This document shows positions 1 to 9,738 of a DNA stretch of 64,000 nucleotides, piece by piece. Below the pieces are notes generated by a model. That model made no database searches. It was not told the DNA's origin and saw nothing but the letters and a program-made list of their open reading frames with translations. The position numbers and the translations under genes are program-made. The number at the start of each line of letters is the position of its first letter. Positions within the stretch are counted from its first letter, which is position 1. The DNA lies in NCBI RefSeq assembly GCF_020509005.1, contig NC_063014.1, positions 744,001 to 808,000 on the forward strand, in the 5' to 3' direction. This DNA is from Fulvia fulva. Taxonomy: Eukaryota > Ascomycota > Dothideomycetes > Mycosphaerellales > Mycosphaerellaceae.

Positions 1-916
1 GCCTACTAAGCTATAGAAAGGTATAGGCACTTGCTTATAAAATGGTCACTATTATAGAGATAGTACGTAAGCTTGCCCTAGAAACCCTTCTTAGCGAACA
101 TAGCTATCCCTTAATAAATTATTAATTCTTACTTCTCCCTAAGAATTATAAGATTGTCTTATAGTAAGAGATTTACCTAGGCATTAATTGTATCGCGAAT
201 TGAGCCAAATAAGTCTAGTAGAGCTACTAAGAGTTACTAGATCTTTCTGTCCTTAGTCTTAATGTCTTAGAACTAAGGCGAGATTGAAACAGCCCTCCTT
301 ATAATTAAGCTAAGCTCCTACTAGGCGTTATCTATTAACTAGTCCTCTATTATTACGAAATTGGTGTATTGCTAAAGCAAACTTCTTCTAGTAGCGAGAA
401 GTCTTCTCTTATATTTAGCTTTAGCCTATTCCTATAACTCCTTCGTATACTAGATCTCGTATATTATCTCTTAGTTATCTATCGACAGACAGATATACAT
501 CTTATATAGGGCCGTTATATTATGCCGTCTATACGATGCCTTCCTTATCGCTTGATCTAAAGGAAGGTATAACTCCAATAATATAGAGGGTGTTACTATA
601 GATAGGGTTATAGCGGGAATGTCCGTAATAATATCTTCGAGGACCTAGTCAATCTACTTTAATACTAGGTGTATTCTTATTAGCTTGAACTATATTTTGT
701 AGTTCTCTCTTATTAGAATAGGTACTACTCTCTTTCTTATAAACCTAGTCTCGTTCTCTATTTTTTATAAGTTAAGGGACAGGTTAGCTACCCTTAGGTA
801 AAAGGATATATTTGGTCGTACGCGATCGGATCGAAATAGGATAAACTAAACGCGAGGTTAATGGCGGAGAGGATAGCTATCCGCCGGGAAGAGGAGGAAA
901 GTCGGTCGGTAAGGAT

Positions 917-964
917 CGTATTAGTACTAAGACACTATATCGTATTAGTACTAAGACACTATAG
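917..964. repeat. 24-bp tandem repeat, two copies
   Basis: The unit beginning CGTATTAGTACTAAGACACT occurs at 917-940 and again at 941-964 with one difference at the last base. A shorter echo (CTAAGACACTA) lies near 991. It sits in the unassigned part of the RIP block. Confidence 0.8.
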
Positions 965-1427
965 CGTAACTCTCTTAGTAGAGGGGGTTTCTAAGACACT
1001 ACGGCTCTCTTAGAATAAACAGTTAGTCGATACGAACGCGATGTCCGGAGAGCGACTCTTCTTAGTAAGCTCGCCTACTTATCTAAGGTATTAGTATAGG
1101 CTCCCTAACTCGGAGTCTAATAGTGCTTTACTAGGCTCTTTTACGTCTTATATATACCTATAGCACGGCTATAGCTTCCTATATAAGGCGAGTACGGCCT
1201 CTAGTCTACCTTCCTTTTGTTCTAAAGAGGAATAACTCTAATACGACTTTATCGAGGGTGAAATACCGAGTTACTAACCCGGGCTTATAACCTATTAAAT
1301 AGGTACGAGTTACGTAGTAGTAGAAGACGGCGGGTTATACGAAAGACAAAGAAGGACCTAATAGGATAGCGTGTATCTATATATAGTATCGCTAGTATTA
1401 GTATAGGTAGATGCTAGGTATCCGGAT

Positions 1428-1453
1428 GTTTACTAGCCTATAGGCTAGTAAAC
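1428..1453. repeat. 26-bp perfect palindrome
   Basis: The two 13-base halves, GTTTACTAGCCTA and TAGGCTAGTAAAC, are exact reverse complements centred at 1440/1441. The palindrome lies just before the point where readable pol sequence begins and close to an LTR-end-like GTTACATAACA (1471-1481). Confidence 0.8.
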
Positions 1454-1520
1454 CCTAGTTACGTAATCTAGTTACATAACATACCTACACCTATATACTT
1501 GTCCTACGGCCTATATGTTC

Positions 1521-3445
1521 TTAATAACTACGAAGTAGCTAAATCGCCGATAAGCGCGATAGGCAGAATTTCTATTACAATTTAACTTCTAGATTATATA
1601 CCGCCTAGGTATATAAGGAACGAAGCTAGACAGCCTAACGAGACGTAGCTAGGACCTTCTGTAGGCGGTGGACGATCCGAGAAATTAGTACTAGTATTAG
1701 ACATTACTTCCGCTAGAGCGATTCCTTAAGATCGACTCTATACGAGCTACTATCGAAGATACGCCCGAAGAAGAAGAGACGACTCCCCTAAATCCTAAAG
1801 CAATCGAGTTTATTCTAGAACTAGAATAGGTACTATAAACATAGCTAGCACTAGCTTAGGAAGTATAGACTACAAATAAAGCCGAAGTCGAAGCTAAACT
1901 CGAGTACCGTATAACGACTACTTACGTCCTAGACTAAGAACTTAAGGCGGCAATTAAGATACTACGGAAAGATAGTACTATCCCTCTACTCTTATAGAAG
2001 GCGAAGATACACCCTACGTACTATAAGGTAGATAGTAACATATTGTATATACGAAACTAGTACGATAGTTAGAGCCTATAGGTACCCGATAACTAGGCCC
2101 TACGGACTCGGCTTATTAGAATAAATCATAACGCTCTAGTAGTAGGACATCTAGGACGAGCTCGAACCTATAAACTCGTAGTACGAGAATTCTACTAGCC
2201 TAGCTTAGTAAGATCAGTACGTAAATATACCGTAAATTACTATATATACCGTACGACTAAATCTCTATACTCCTAGCTACCTAGATTGTTATACCTACTT
2301 TTAGTACCGGACCGACCTTAGAGGTATATCGCGGTAGACTTCGTAGTCGGACTTCCTAATAGTACCCTCGATAGCATAACCTATAACAACATTATAACCG
2401 TAATAGATAGGCTAACGAAGGAAGTCGAGCTAATTCCGATCGGAGCGATAACTATATAGAATACGGCAAGACTTTTCCTTAAGTATATATTCTCCCGACG
2501 CGGATTTCCTAATACTATTACTTTAGACCGCGGTAAATAATAGGTTACTACCTTCTAGAAGAAACTTTATAAGATGCTTTGTATAAGTCGTAAGCTAAGT
2601 TCTTTATACTACCTAGAAACTAATAGACAGTCGGAACGTACTAACTAAGTAATAGAATAGTATCTCTAGATATTTACTAACGAGGTATATAATGACTAGG
2701 TAGAATAGCTTTATCTAGCTTAGTTCGCGATTAATAACCACCTTTCTAAAACTACTAGTATATCGCTATTCTACGCTACTTTAGGCTATAACCCTAAGTT
2801 TATAGAGCGCGTAGACCTAAGCGCTAGAAAAGAGGGAGGACTAACTACTCTCTAGCGACTAGATACGCGATCGGCTAAAGCCTTTATACGCCGGATTTAC
2901 GACCTTTATAAGCACCTTTAAGAAAACATACGGATATTATAAGCTCTCTAAGCTAAGATAGTAAACCGCTAGACTATAAAGTAGGCGACTAGGTATACCT
3001 AAGTACTAAGAATATCTATACGACTCGACTATCTAAGAAGCTCGATAGAAGATACGCTAGTCCGTACTAGATTATAGAAGTTATACTAGCTAAGCTCTTA
3101 TATAAACTGAGATTATCGGACGCTATAGTAGGACTCGACAACTGCTTTTATACCTTATTACTTTAGCGAGCCGATCATCCCGACTTCCTACTACTCGAAG
3201 GCTAGTATCTAGTACTACTACCGCTAATAACTATCGAGCCCGATACTACCGAAGCCGATATAGTTACTAATATAGTCGTAACACCTATATATATATATAA
3301 GGTAGAGAAGATCTTAGATATATATACCCGTAAGCGAGTAGGTAAAGTAAAGAAGGGATAGAAGCGTAAAGTAGACACTTAGTATAAGGTAAAATGGCTT
3401 AGATATTAGAATGAGGAGGATAGTAAGACCTAGTAACCGGCTAAG
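1521..3445 (+). mobile_element. Ty3/gypsy chromovirus pol remnant: RNase H tail, integrase, chromodomain
   Basis: Read through its stops, one frame runs from 1521 to about 2830. It first shows the end of gypsy RNase H (ARWAEFL, QFNF, IIYR from about 1548). An HHCC zinc-binding region follows: His codons at 2127 and 2148, and two codons at 2238 and 2247 that now read Tyr where Cys is expected. The integrase core has Asp at 2337, Asp at 2526 and Glu at 2634. The last two are separated by exactly 35 residues, as in D,D35E integrases, and are followed by the GYNP motif. A chromodomain (VEKILD, then YKVKW) starts near 3302 but in another frame, so at least one indel lies between. Nearly all internal stops fit TGG-to-TAG or CAG-to-TAG changes. 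The element is dead. Confidence 0.88.
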
Positions 3446-3741
3446 AATATATTTAAATACGCGGCCGCCGCTATTATAGACTTTTACTATAGCCGGCCGG
3501 AGTTGTCCACGCCTATAGGCTTCGTAGCTCTATCTAATTAGGTCCCCCTAAGCATTTCTTAAAGGGAGCCGGTCGCGGATAGGCTAGTTATAGATAGACT
3601 AGATATAGATATGTTACTAGACGATAACAAGGCATTAGAGGATAATTAGACTTTTATACGGTTATAGAGTAGTACGGGTAAGTAGCCGTATAAGATAGAT
3701 AACGCTTAGAGGACTAAGACGCGTTTTAAGAGGGGGGGTAC

Positions 3742-4485
3742 TATTACGGGTAGCCCGCGAACCCTTACTATAGCTACGTCAGCCCGGGTGAACCGCGGAC
3801 CTTCCGTATTAGGTTAGCGCGGCTTAGCTTTACTTTATAACTTCGCCGCGCCTCGCGCTCCTCTTTCGTAGCTTTATAGAACAATAACTCTCTTATTCGG
3901 ACCCTACGGTACGCGCGCCCTTATATTATTAGACAGGCTATCTAAGAGGAGTACGAGGTACGGAAAGTTAATATATAAGCCGAGGTATACGGGCCGGCCC
4001 GTACTAAGTTACGTAACCGACTACTATTTACTAGACGTCCGCCTAGGCCCGTAATACTACTTTTAGTTACCTATTATCGTATATAAAATATAGTACTAGA
4101 GAGCTAGTAACCGTCTTAAGGGGAGGCGTAAAGGGTATACGCCTATATCGATAGCGCCGTATTACTAATACTTCGTAGCGTAACCTTTTAACGTCGCTCT
4201 TTCTAACTAGCTCTATTTTGAAGCTATAATATCGCTATCCGTATTATCGTATTAAGTATAAGGTAGCTATATATAGATTTTAGAGTTCTTTACCGAGAAT
4301 AGGTCTAAATCTACTAGCGGGTATATACGTAGCTAATTATAAATTTCTAGATTCTTTTTAACTAATAAGAGCGTACGCTCTAAATTATCTCTCGACCCTA
4401 TATAGGCGAGTAGCTATAGTAGCTACCGCTACATTTTAATCTCGTTATAATTATAGATAGATAGATAATTCATTTACCCGTTATA
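3742..4485 (+). repeat. Candidate 3' LTR of the gypsy element
   Basis: A purine tract (AAGAGGGGGGG at about 3728-3738) ends just before TATTACGGGT at 3742, which would be TGTTACGGGT before RIP. A near-inverted match, ACCCGTTATA, ends at 4485. The 744-bp span and its place downstream of the chromodomain fit a 3' LTR. The partner 5' LTR is not in the window, so the ends are not confirmed by alignment and no target-site duplication can be checked. Confidence 0.5.
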
Positions 4486-5667
4486 GTGCCCTCCGGCCTA
4501 TACGAGTTTATGTCTATATATATTACTATATAAGGTAGGAAACCTGTTCCTAGGTAAAAACCTCCTCTCCTTCTCTAATAGCTTCCTTACTATAAGTTCT
4601 TAGTTTTCCTTCTATTAGGGTGCACTAGTATCATAGTAGTTAGCCTCTGACTACCTTGTCTACAACCCTAGAGTTGTCCCCCTCTTCCTACTCTCCTCCT
4701 CCTTCTTTCTCTCCTTAATCTATCTCTCTATTTCCCTAGTTAGAGAGAACTACTCTAAAAATCCTTAGTAGATAATCCACCTTATAATTCTCTAGAGGTC
4801 TCCCTTATTACTAATTATAGCTTAGAAGTTTCTGTTCCTTGCCCTTACCCTCTATTCACCTCTCCCTATACTCTATTCTTTATAAACTAGAAGTCTATAT
4901 TCGATATTCTAGGATAGATAGCCGTATAGGTAACTCTTGTCTTCGATACCTAGGACTTTTCTCTAATATAGGTATGCCCTAACTCCGATGTGTTTAGAGC
5001 GGATTTGTATTGCTATACTTACTTTCGTTATAATTATAGTTATCGCTACGGGCGCTTTCTAGATACCTTCGCTCGCTAACGTTATTAACCTACGGTCGTA
5101 AGCTCCCTACGGTATAACTAGCGCTCGCTCTCGGTACCTTCTAAGCTACCCTTCGCTTAACTAGACCTCTATACGTTTTAATATATAAAGCTTATTTAGC
5201 TAGCGGAATTATAATAAATACTAGCTCTAGTGGTATTTAATATACGCGCGAGCTTTTATACTATATTCTATAGCGATAGTAATAGTAAGGCGCGTCCGAC
5301 CACTTTTGTGTATACAATCGCTAAAGGTGCTAGATATGACCTCGAAAATGCACCGAAAGGCGCGGAGAAACACCCTCGGCATAAAGTTTGCCCGATCAGC
5401 TGGCTTGCCGAATCAGGAAGGAGCTGATGATGGCCTGAACTTCGGCATCAATGATGTCTCCGCCTATCGACACCACGCGGCACGTACCTGAGGTGGAGAG
5501 CTATGCATCACAAGTGCGGTTCGGCGTCTTGCATCATGCCATCCCGCTATGATTTGATACCATAGAACATTGGTAAGCACGTAAGGTACTCTTTGACTTG
5601 TATCCTACACAACCCTCCCCTCTCAGTACACCACAGCAGCAGCAGATCCTACAACACCGCTCGAACC

Positions 5668-6765
5668 ATGGGCGGCGGACCACCGAAAGACCATCTGCTC
5701 GCAACTCTCCCCTTCCCCGAGCCCAAGGACATCTTCTCTTCCCTCCAGAAGAAGTTCCCCTCCCTCACCATAACCTACCACCAAACATCCTCCAGCAGAG
5801 AAGCAATCGAGCTCTACAATGAGGTTCCCAAACACCTTTGGCACACTGCAACGATCCTCGTAACCCTCTTTACATTTCCTCAGGACGCGGAGGAAGTCCC
5901 CAATCTCGAACTCGTCCACCTTGTATCGGCCGGGAGCAACCTACTCCAAGGCCAACCGTTATGGACGGATAGCGATGTCACCATCACCACAAGTACAGGT
6001 ATCCACGGCCCACAAATCGCGGAATGGGTCATCATGACCGGGCTAGTGGGAAGCCATCATTACAAACAACTCTACGAATTGCAGAAGGCACATCGATGGG
6101 GGGGTGGCAGTGACACAGGCTATCGCACAGTAACGGACAAAGTCGGACAGAAAGTGGGGATCTTGGGGTATGGGAGTATCGGACGACAGGTCGGACGAGT
6201 CGCAAAAGCTATGGGTATGAAAATACTAGCTTTCACGGCGAGTGAGAAGGACACAGCGGAGAAGAAGAGAGATAATGGATATGTTGTGCCCGGGACTGGG
6301 GATGTAGACGGCAGTATACCAACAGAATAGTATCATGGGCTGGATAAGGAGTCACTACACAACTTCTTGAGGCAGGATATCGATTGGCTTGTGGTTTCTG
6401 TGCCGCTTACGGACCAGACACGGCACTTTCTAGGGAAGGATGAGTTCAAAGTGTTGAGTCAGGACAGCAAGAGACCAGCTTTTGTCACGAACATTGCGAG
6501 GGGGTCGATCGTTAAGCAGCAGGACTTGATCGAGGCTCTCAAGGATGGGACTTTGGCGGGTGCCGCGCTGGATGTAACGGATCCGGAGCCGTTGCCAGAG
6601 GATAGCGAGCTTTGGGGTCTTGAGAACGTAATCTTGACACCGCATATCAGCAGCAGTAGTGGCGCATACACGAAGAGGACGTTTGATCTGCTGGCGAAGA
6701 ATTTGCAACGGAGGACTAATGGTGAGAGGCTTATAAACGTGGTGAATAGGAAACGGGGTTATTGA
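5668..6765 (+). pseudogene. D-isomer 2-hydroxyacid dehydrogenase broken by one in-frame TAG
   Basis: NAD-dependent 2-hydroxyacid dehydrogenase family (reduction of 2-keto acids or the reverse), about 365 residues, which is a usual length. The start at 5668 has a good context (ACCATGG). The Rossmann motif GYGSIGRQVG is present. So are the three catalytic positions: Arg in TNIARGSI, Glu in DVTDPEPLP and His in TPHISS. The frame is interrupted only at 6328-6330 by TAG, between IPTE and YHGLDKES, and continues in the same frame. A Trp is expected there in relatives, so TGG to TAG is the simplest reading, a change of RIP type. No plausible intron removes it: the nearest GT..AG pair spans 19 bp. 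The gene lies about 400 bp from the RIP block. The substrate cannot be told from sequence. A sequencing error cannot be excluded. Confidence 0.85.
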
Positions 6766-7040
6766 TCATGCAGGAATGTCGAAGGTATGGTCGAGGTTTA
6801 ATGCTGACTGCATTGCACTAGCCCATCTTATGCAGGTACGGTATAACATGCCATGACCCAAACCCCGAAAGCACATGCGCCATCCGCTCAATCAGGCAGG
6901 AGTCACCAGAACAGTTGCACAACGTATCGCTCAGCCTTCGCATGCCCAGGCTTCTTCCCGAGCTGAGAACATATGTACTGTGCTATGTCCTTGCCGCACG
7001 TAATGTTGTCGCCCCATACCACGCCGCGGAACTCACATAC

Positions 7041-7900
7041 ATGACAATGATACTAACTACCTTTGTTACTTACTTGATAGCCCTATCACTCACCAGTGCT
7101 CTGGACCATGACAAACCCCCCACAGCGTTATGGACATCATGCTCCAGCTCAAGCGACGATGCCCTGACCTATGGCAATACCCCTTGGCCAGACCTCCCAG
7201 CATTCCTCCACAACGCAACCAAGCCTCAACATATCTCAACCACCGAGCAAATCCGCAACACCCTCGCTCTCTATCCACTCACGAGGGCTGATGACAAAGT
7301 TGATTGTCGCTGAGCGCTTCGACTCACCATTGAAGCTCAGGCCTTTGCTTCAACACGCTGGCACGTAGCTGAGTAGCGAGGTCCGATTGAAGCAGTCGAG
7401 GGTACAGCGCGTCGACATATTTTGAATTCATAATATGCGTTTCTCTAGCAGCTCTCTAGAAGTGAAGTTGACAGAGTTGTGGCGGTAACATACCTCGCCA
7501 CCAGCCCTCGCTCATCATCGACGCCAAAGCTTTCGATCAGCTCGATCTCAGCTTCACAGGAAATGTCATCGCCAACTACTCTAAACCACTCGACGTTTCC
7601 TCATTTCTGTCGGCTGTCAGGGCGGGTGTTGCGCTAGGTCTGGCCTCTGTGGGAACGCAGCATAATTGCGGGACGTAGATTATCGATATATTTGATCCGT
7701 GTTCGGCTAGATTGGTGACTTATGCTACTGCTACGCATCTTGGGCTGGGAGAACATGAGTGGCAGATCTTGACGGCGTGTATCCGGCGTAGAGATGTGTG
7801 GATGTTGACTTGGGAGGGTTGGGAAATCAAGGTAAGGACGGTGGTGTATATGGTAAGTGTAGAGTGTTGTCATCCCAAGATGTTGTCCATGCAGACTAGA
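7041..7900 (+). pseudogene. Degraded secreted-protein-like locus, unknown
   Basis: An open segment from ATG 7041 to TGA 7311 starts with a signal-peptide-like stretch (MILTTFVTYLIALSLTSA). A second segment with coding character begins at about 7505 (PSLIIDAKAFDQLDLSFTGN). It is interrupted by TAG at 7676-7678, then continues in the same frame (IIDIFDP, then HLGLGEHEWQILTACIRRRD) to about 7890. Between them, 7314-7500 has stops in all frames and a plausible acceptor (CACCAG at 7499-7504). I infer one gene with an intron and an in-frame stop (TGG to TAG again possible), but the joining is not proven. No family recognised. Confidence 0.35.
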
Positions 7901-8012
7901 TATAGGGATCATCTATTAGCAACTTTCCGATCTTCTCGTAGGAACGACGCCTCCAGTGCGCTTATCTTGTTCGCTAATCTTTGGTATGCACCAAGACATA
8001 CCCGTAGCACGT

Positions 8013-8558
8013 TCAGATATCTCCCGTCCTTAACTTAAGTAGCGTCTTAACCTCGAACCAAAACATACCAGAGTACATCAACACCATACCCCCCAAGAAC
8101 AGCACCGCCATCCACCCATCAGCTCCAAAACGCCGCCAACCTCGCTCACTCCTCACACTCTTCCACCATGCCCTTATCTCAGCTTTGTGCGCAGGCCACG
8201 AGTCCACCCCAGCGGCTTCCAGGTCCTCCTCCGAGAGCTGCGGCACAACCACCACCTCCTGATCGAGTACCGGAACGTACAGTACTAGCCCGCTGTGGAG
8301 GAGATACTTGACGATGAGACCCACGAGGACCGGGAATGTCACTAACGTGAACGAGTCAATAGATTTGAGTATGGTCAGTGCAAATTCAAACCATGTAGTG
8401 GTGGTCGCGAGGCTGTAGCGAACAATAGCTGCTGTGCAAATGGCGAAGACTCGGCCTGACCAGATTGCGCGGGTGTGGTAGGTCTCGACCGATTGGAGGG
8501 TGTGGTCGGTTCGGATCTGGTCGTGTTGCTCTGACAGCATGGGCGACTTCTCAGTCAT
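8013..8558 (-). CDS. Hypothetical membrane protein, 181 aa
   Basis: Single-exon frame, not recognised. After a polar N-terminus of about 45 residues there is a hydrophobic stretch at roughly 60-100 (TFPVLVGLIVKYLLHSGLVL), probably one or two membrane segments. An acidic and Trp-containing loop follows (SEEDLEAAGVDSWPAH), then a further membrane segment near the C-terminus (MAVLFLGGMVLMYSGMFW). The pattern suggests a small multi-pass membrane protein with a soluble central loop. It could also be one exon of a longer gene, but I found no convincing splice sites. Confidence 0.6.
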   Translation of the reverse strand: MTEKSPMLSEQHDQIRTDHTLQSVETYHTRAIWSGRVFAICTAAIVRYSLATTTTWFEFALTILKSIDSFTLVTFPVLVGLIVKYLLHSGLVLYVPVLDQEVVVVPQLSEEDLEAAGVDSWPAHKAEIRAWWKSVRSERGWRRFGADGWMAVLFLGGMVLMYSGMFWFEVKTLLKLRTGDI

Positions 8559-8872
8559 GGTCGTGGTGGGCGTTAAGATGCTTTCGCCCTGTGCTGGGGG
8601 GTAGATGCTCGGCCTTCTTGTTGTGAATATTGTGGACTCGTGTGTAACGCAGCGAGGGCTGTAGTCTGTGATCGGAAAGCGATCAAAGAAATGGTCAAAA
8701 GATGTGCGAAAGTCAATATTCTAATCCCCAGTCGAGGGCACCGGGTACCATTATCGACCATACCAGTGGTCATGTGTTGCGCCGTCCACTTCGGCGACAT
8801 GATAAATGCATCCAGCACTCTGTACCCATACGGCAAACAATAGTCCATTCACCTCCTGATCCTCTCACCTCC
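8559..8872. other. Intergenic, 314 bp
   Basis: Lies between two minus-strand genes: upstream region of the membrane protein and downstream region of the IHDT protein. No further feature seen. Confidence 0.6.
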
Positions 8873-9264
8873 TCACGTCCCCAAATGCACTCTCCCATCC
8901 TCCCCTACCCTCCCAGCCTGCTCCCGCGCAGCCTGTCCACTCTTCTTCCCACTCGTATCATGGATCGCATCCGGCACCACCTCCTCCACCTTCGTCTGTA
9001 AGCTCTGGGCCACTCGCTCGGGGACTATACTGTGGCCTTTGTCGTGGGAGTATTTGTCTGGGTTGCCTGGGTTGATGCTTTAGCAATGAAGGAAGGGAAG
9101 GAGAGGAGAAGGGGGGGGGGAGGCAGACCGGTATCGTGGATGTTGTTGGGGAGGGCATCTTCGACACTTTCGGGCAGGGTTGCTTGGACTTTTGGTGGGA
9201 GGTTGGAGGTTGTGGCGGGATCGATGGCGTGGGATTGGTTTGAGGTGTTGGTAGTGGTTGACAT
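8873..9264 (-). CDS. Small two-repeat IHDT-motif protein, 109 aa, two exons
   Basis: My model joins exon 1 (9264-9129) and exon 2 (9066-8873) across a 62-bp intron (9067-9128). The intron begins GTCTGC, contains GCTAAAG and ends CCCAG. The join restores IHDTG followed by NPDKYSHDKGHS in frame, while unspliced frames hit a run of C and lose coding sense. The protein carries two copies of the same unit: LPPKVQATLPESVEDALPNN with IHDTG, and VPERVAQSLQTKVEEVVPDA with IHDTS. The C-terminus is Lys/Gln/Arg-rich. It has no signal peptide or membrane segment. Short proteins with this repeat occur in many ascomycetes to my knowledge, without a known role. Confidence 0.7.
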
Positions 9265-9738
9265 GGTTGTTCAGCTTTGAATGGACGTGTGGTAAAGTGG
9301 TTGAGGCTTTCGGCGCTTGTATGTGCTTGTGCTTGGTGCTGTGTCCCAGATCTTTGAGTAGTACTTCGTGCTCTGTTCTTTCAAGATTCCAGAGTAGTTG
9401 CTGTACGAACACAATGACGTTTTGCTGATAGATATAATCCTTGCATACAGGGATTGTATCCACCATGATATCGCGAAGCATGCGCGACCTTGATGGACAC
9501 GCGCTGAAGCATTGAAAAGGCAAGACATCTGCAACTCATCAGACACTACAACATATACACTTTCGACTTTACAGCTAGAACATTACAATGCCGCCCATCT
9601 CGAGCATATTTGCTCATCTTCGCCAGAACATCGTGCAAAATAAAAAGTCCACCCACCAGTCCTCTAGCTGTTATGTCGGCCGTCAAGGTGAAGGAACAAG
9701 TAGAAGCACTCGTCGTGGCAAGCCGTTGATTCTATCAT
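9265..9738. other. Intergenic, 474 bp
   Basis: Upstream of the IHDT gene and downstream of the zinc transporter, both on the minus strand. No gene or repeat seen. Confidence 0.6.

Larger units (their letters stand above)
1..5290. repeat. RIP-mutated transposon block, no genes
   Basis: This stretch has no open frame above about 60 codons on either strand. It is very rich in TA (tag, tat, cta) while CA and TG are rare; CG dinucleotides survive well. That is the footprint of repeat-induced point mutation acting on CpA, which turns TGG and CAG codons into TAG. The composition changes to ordinary genic DNA at about 5290. The identifiable content is a gypsy element (1521-4485). The parts at 1-1480 and 4486-5290 are equally mutated but I cannot assign them; 4540-4900 is pyrimidine-rich. 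Confidence 0.9.

Noticed and set aside
1..5290. CRISPR or bacterial-type features
   Set aside because: The 24-bp tandem pair has no spacers, and the gene structure of the window is clearly eukaryotic.
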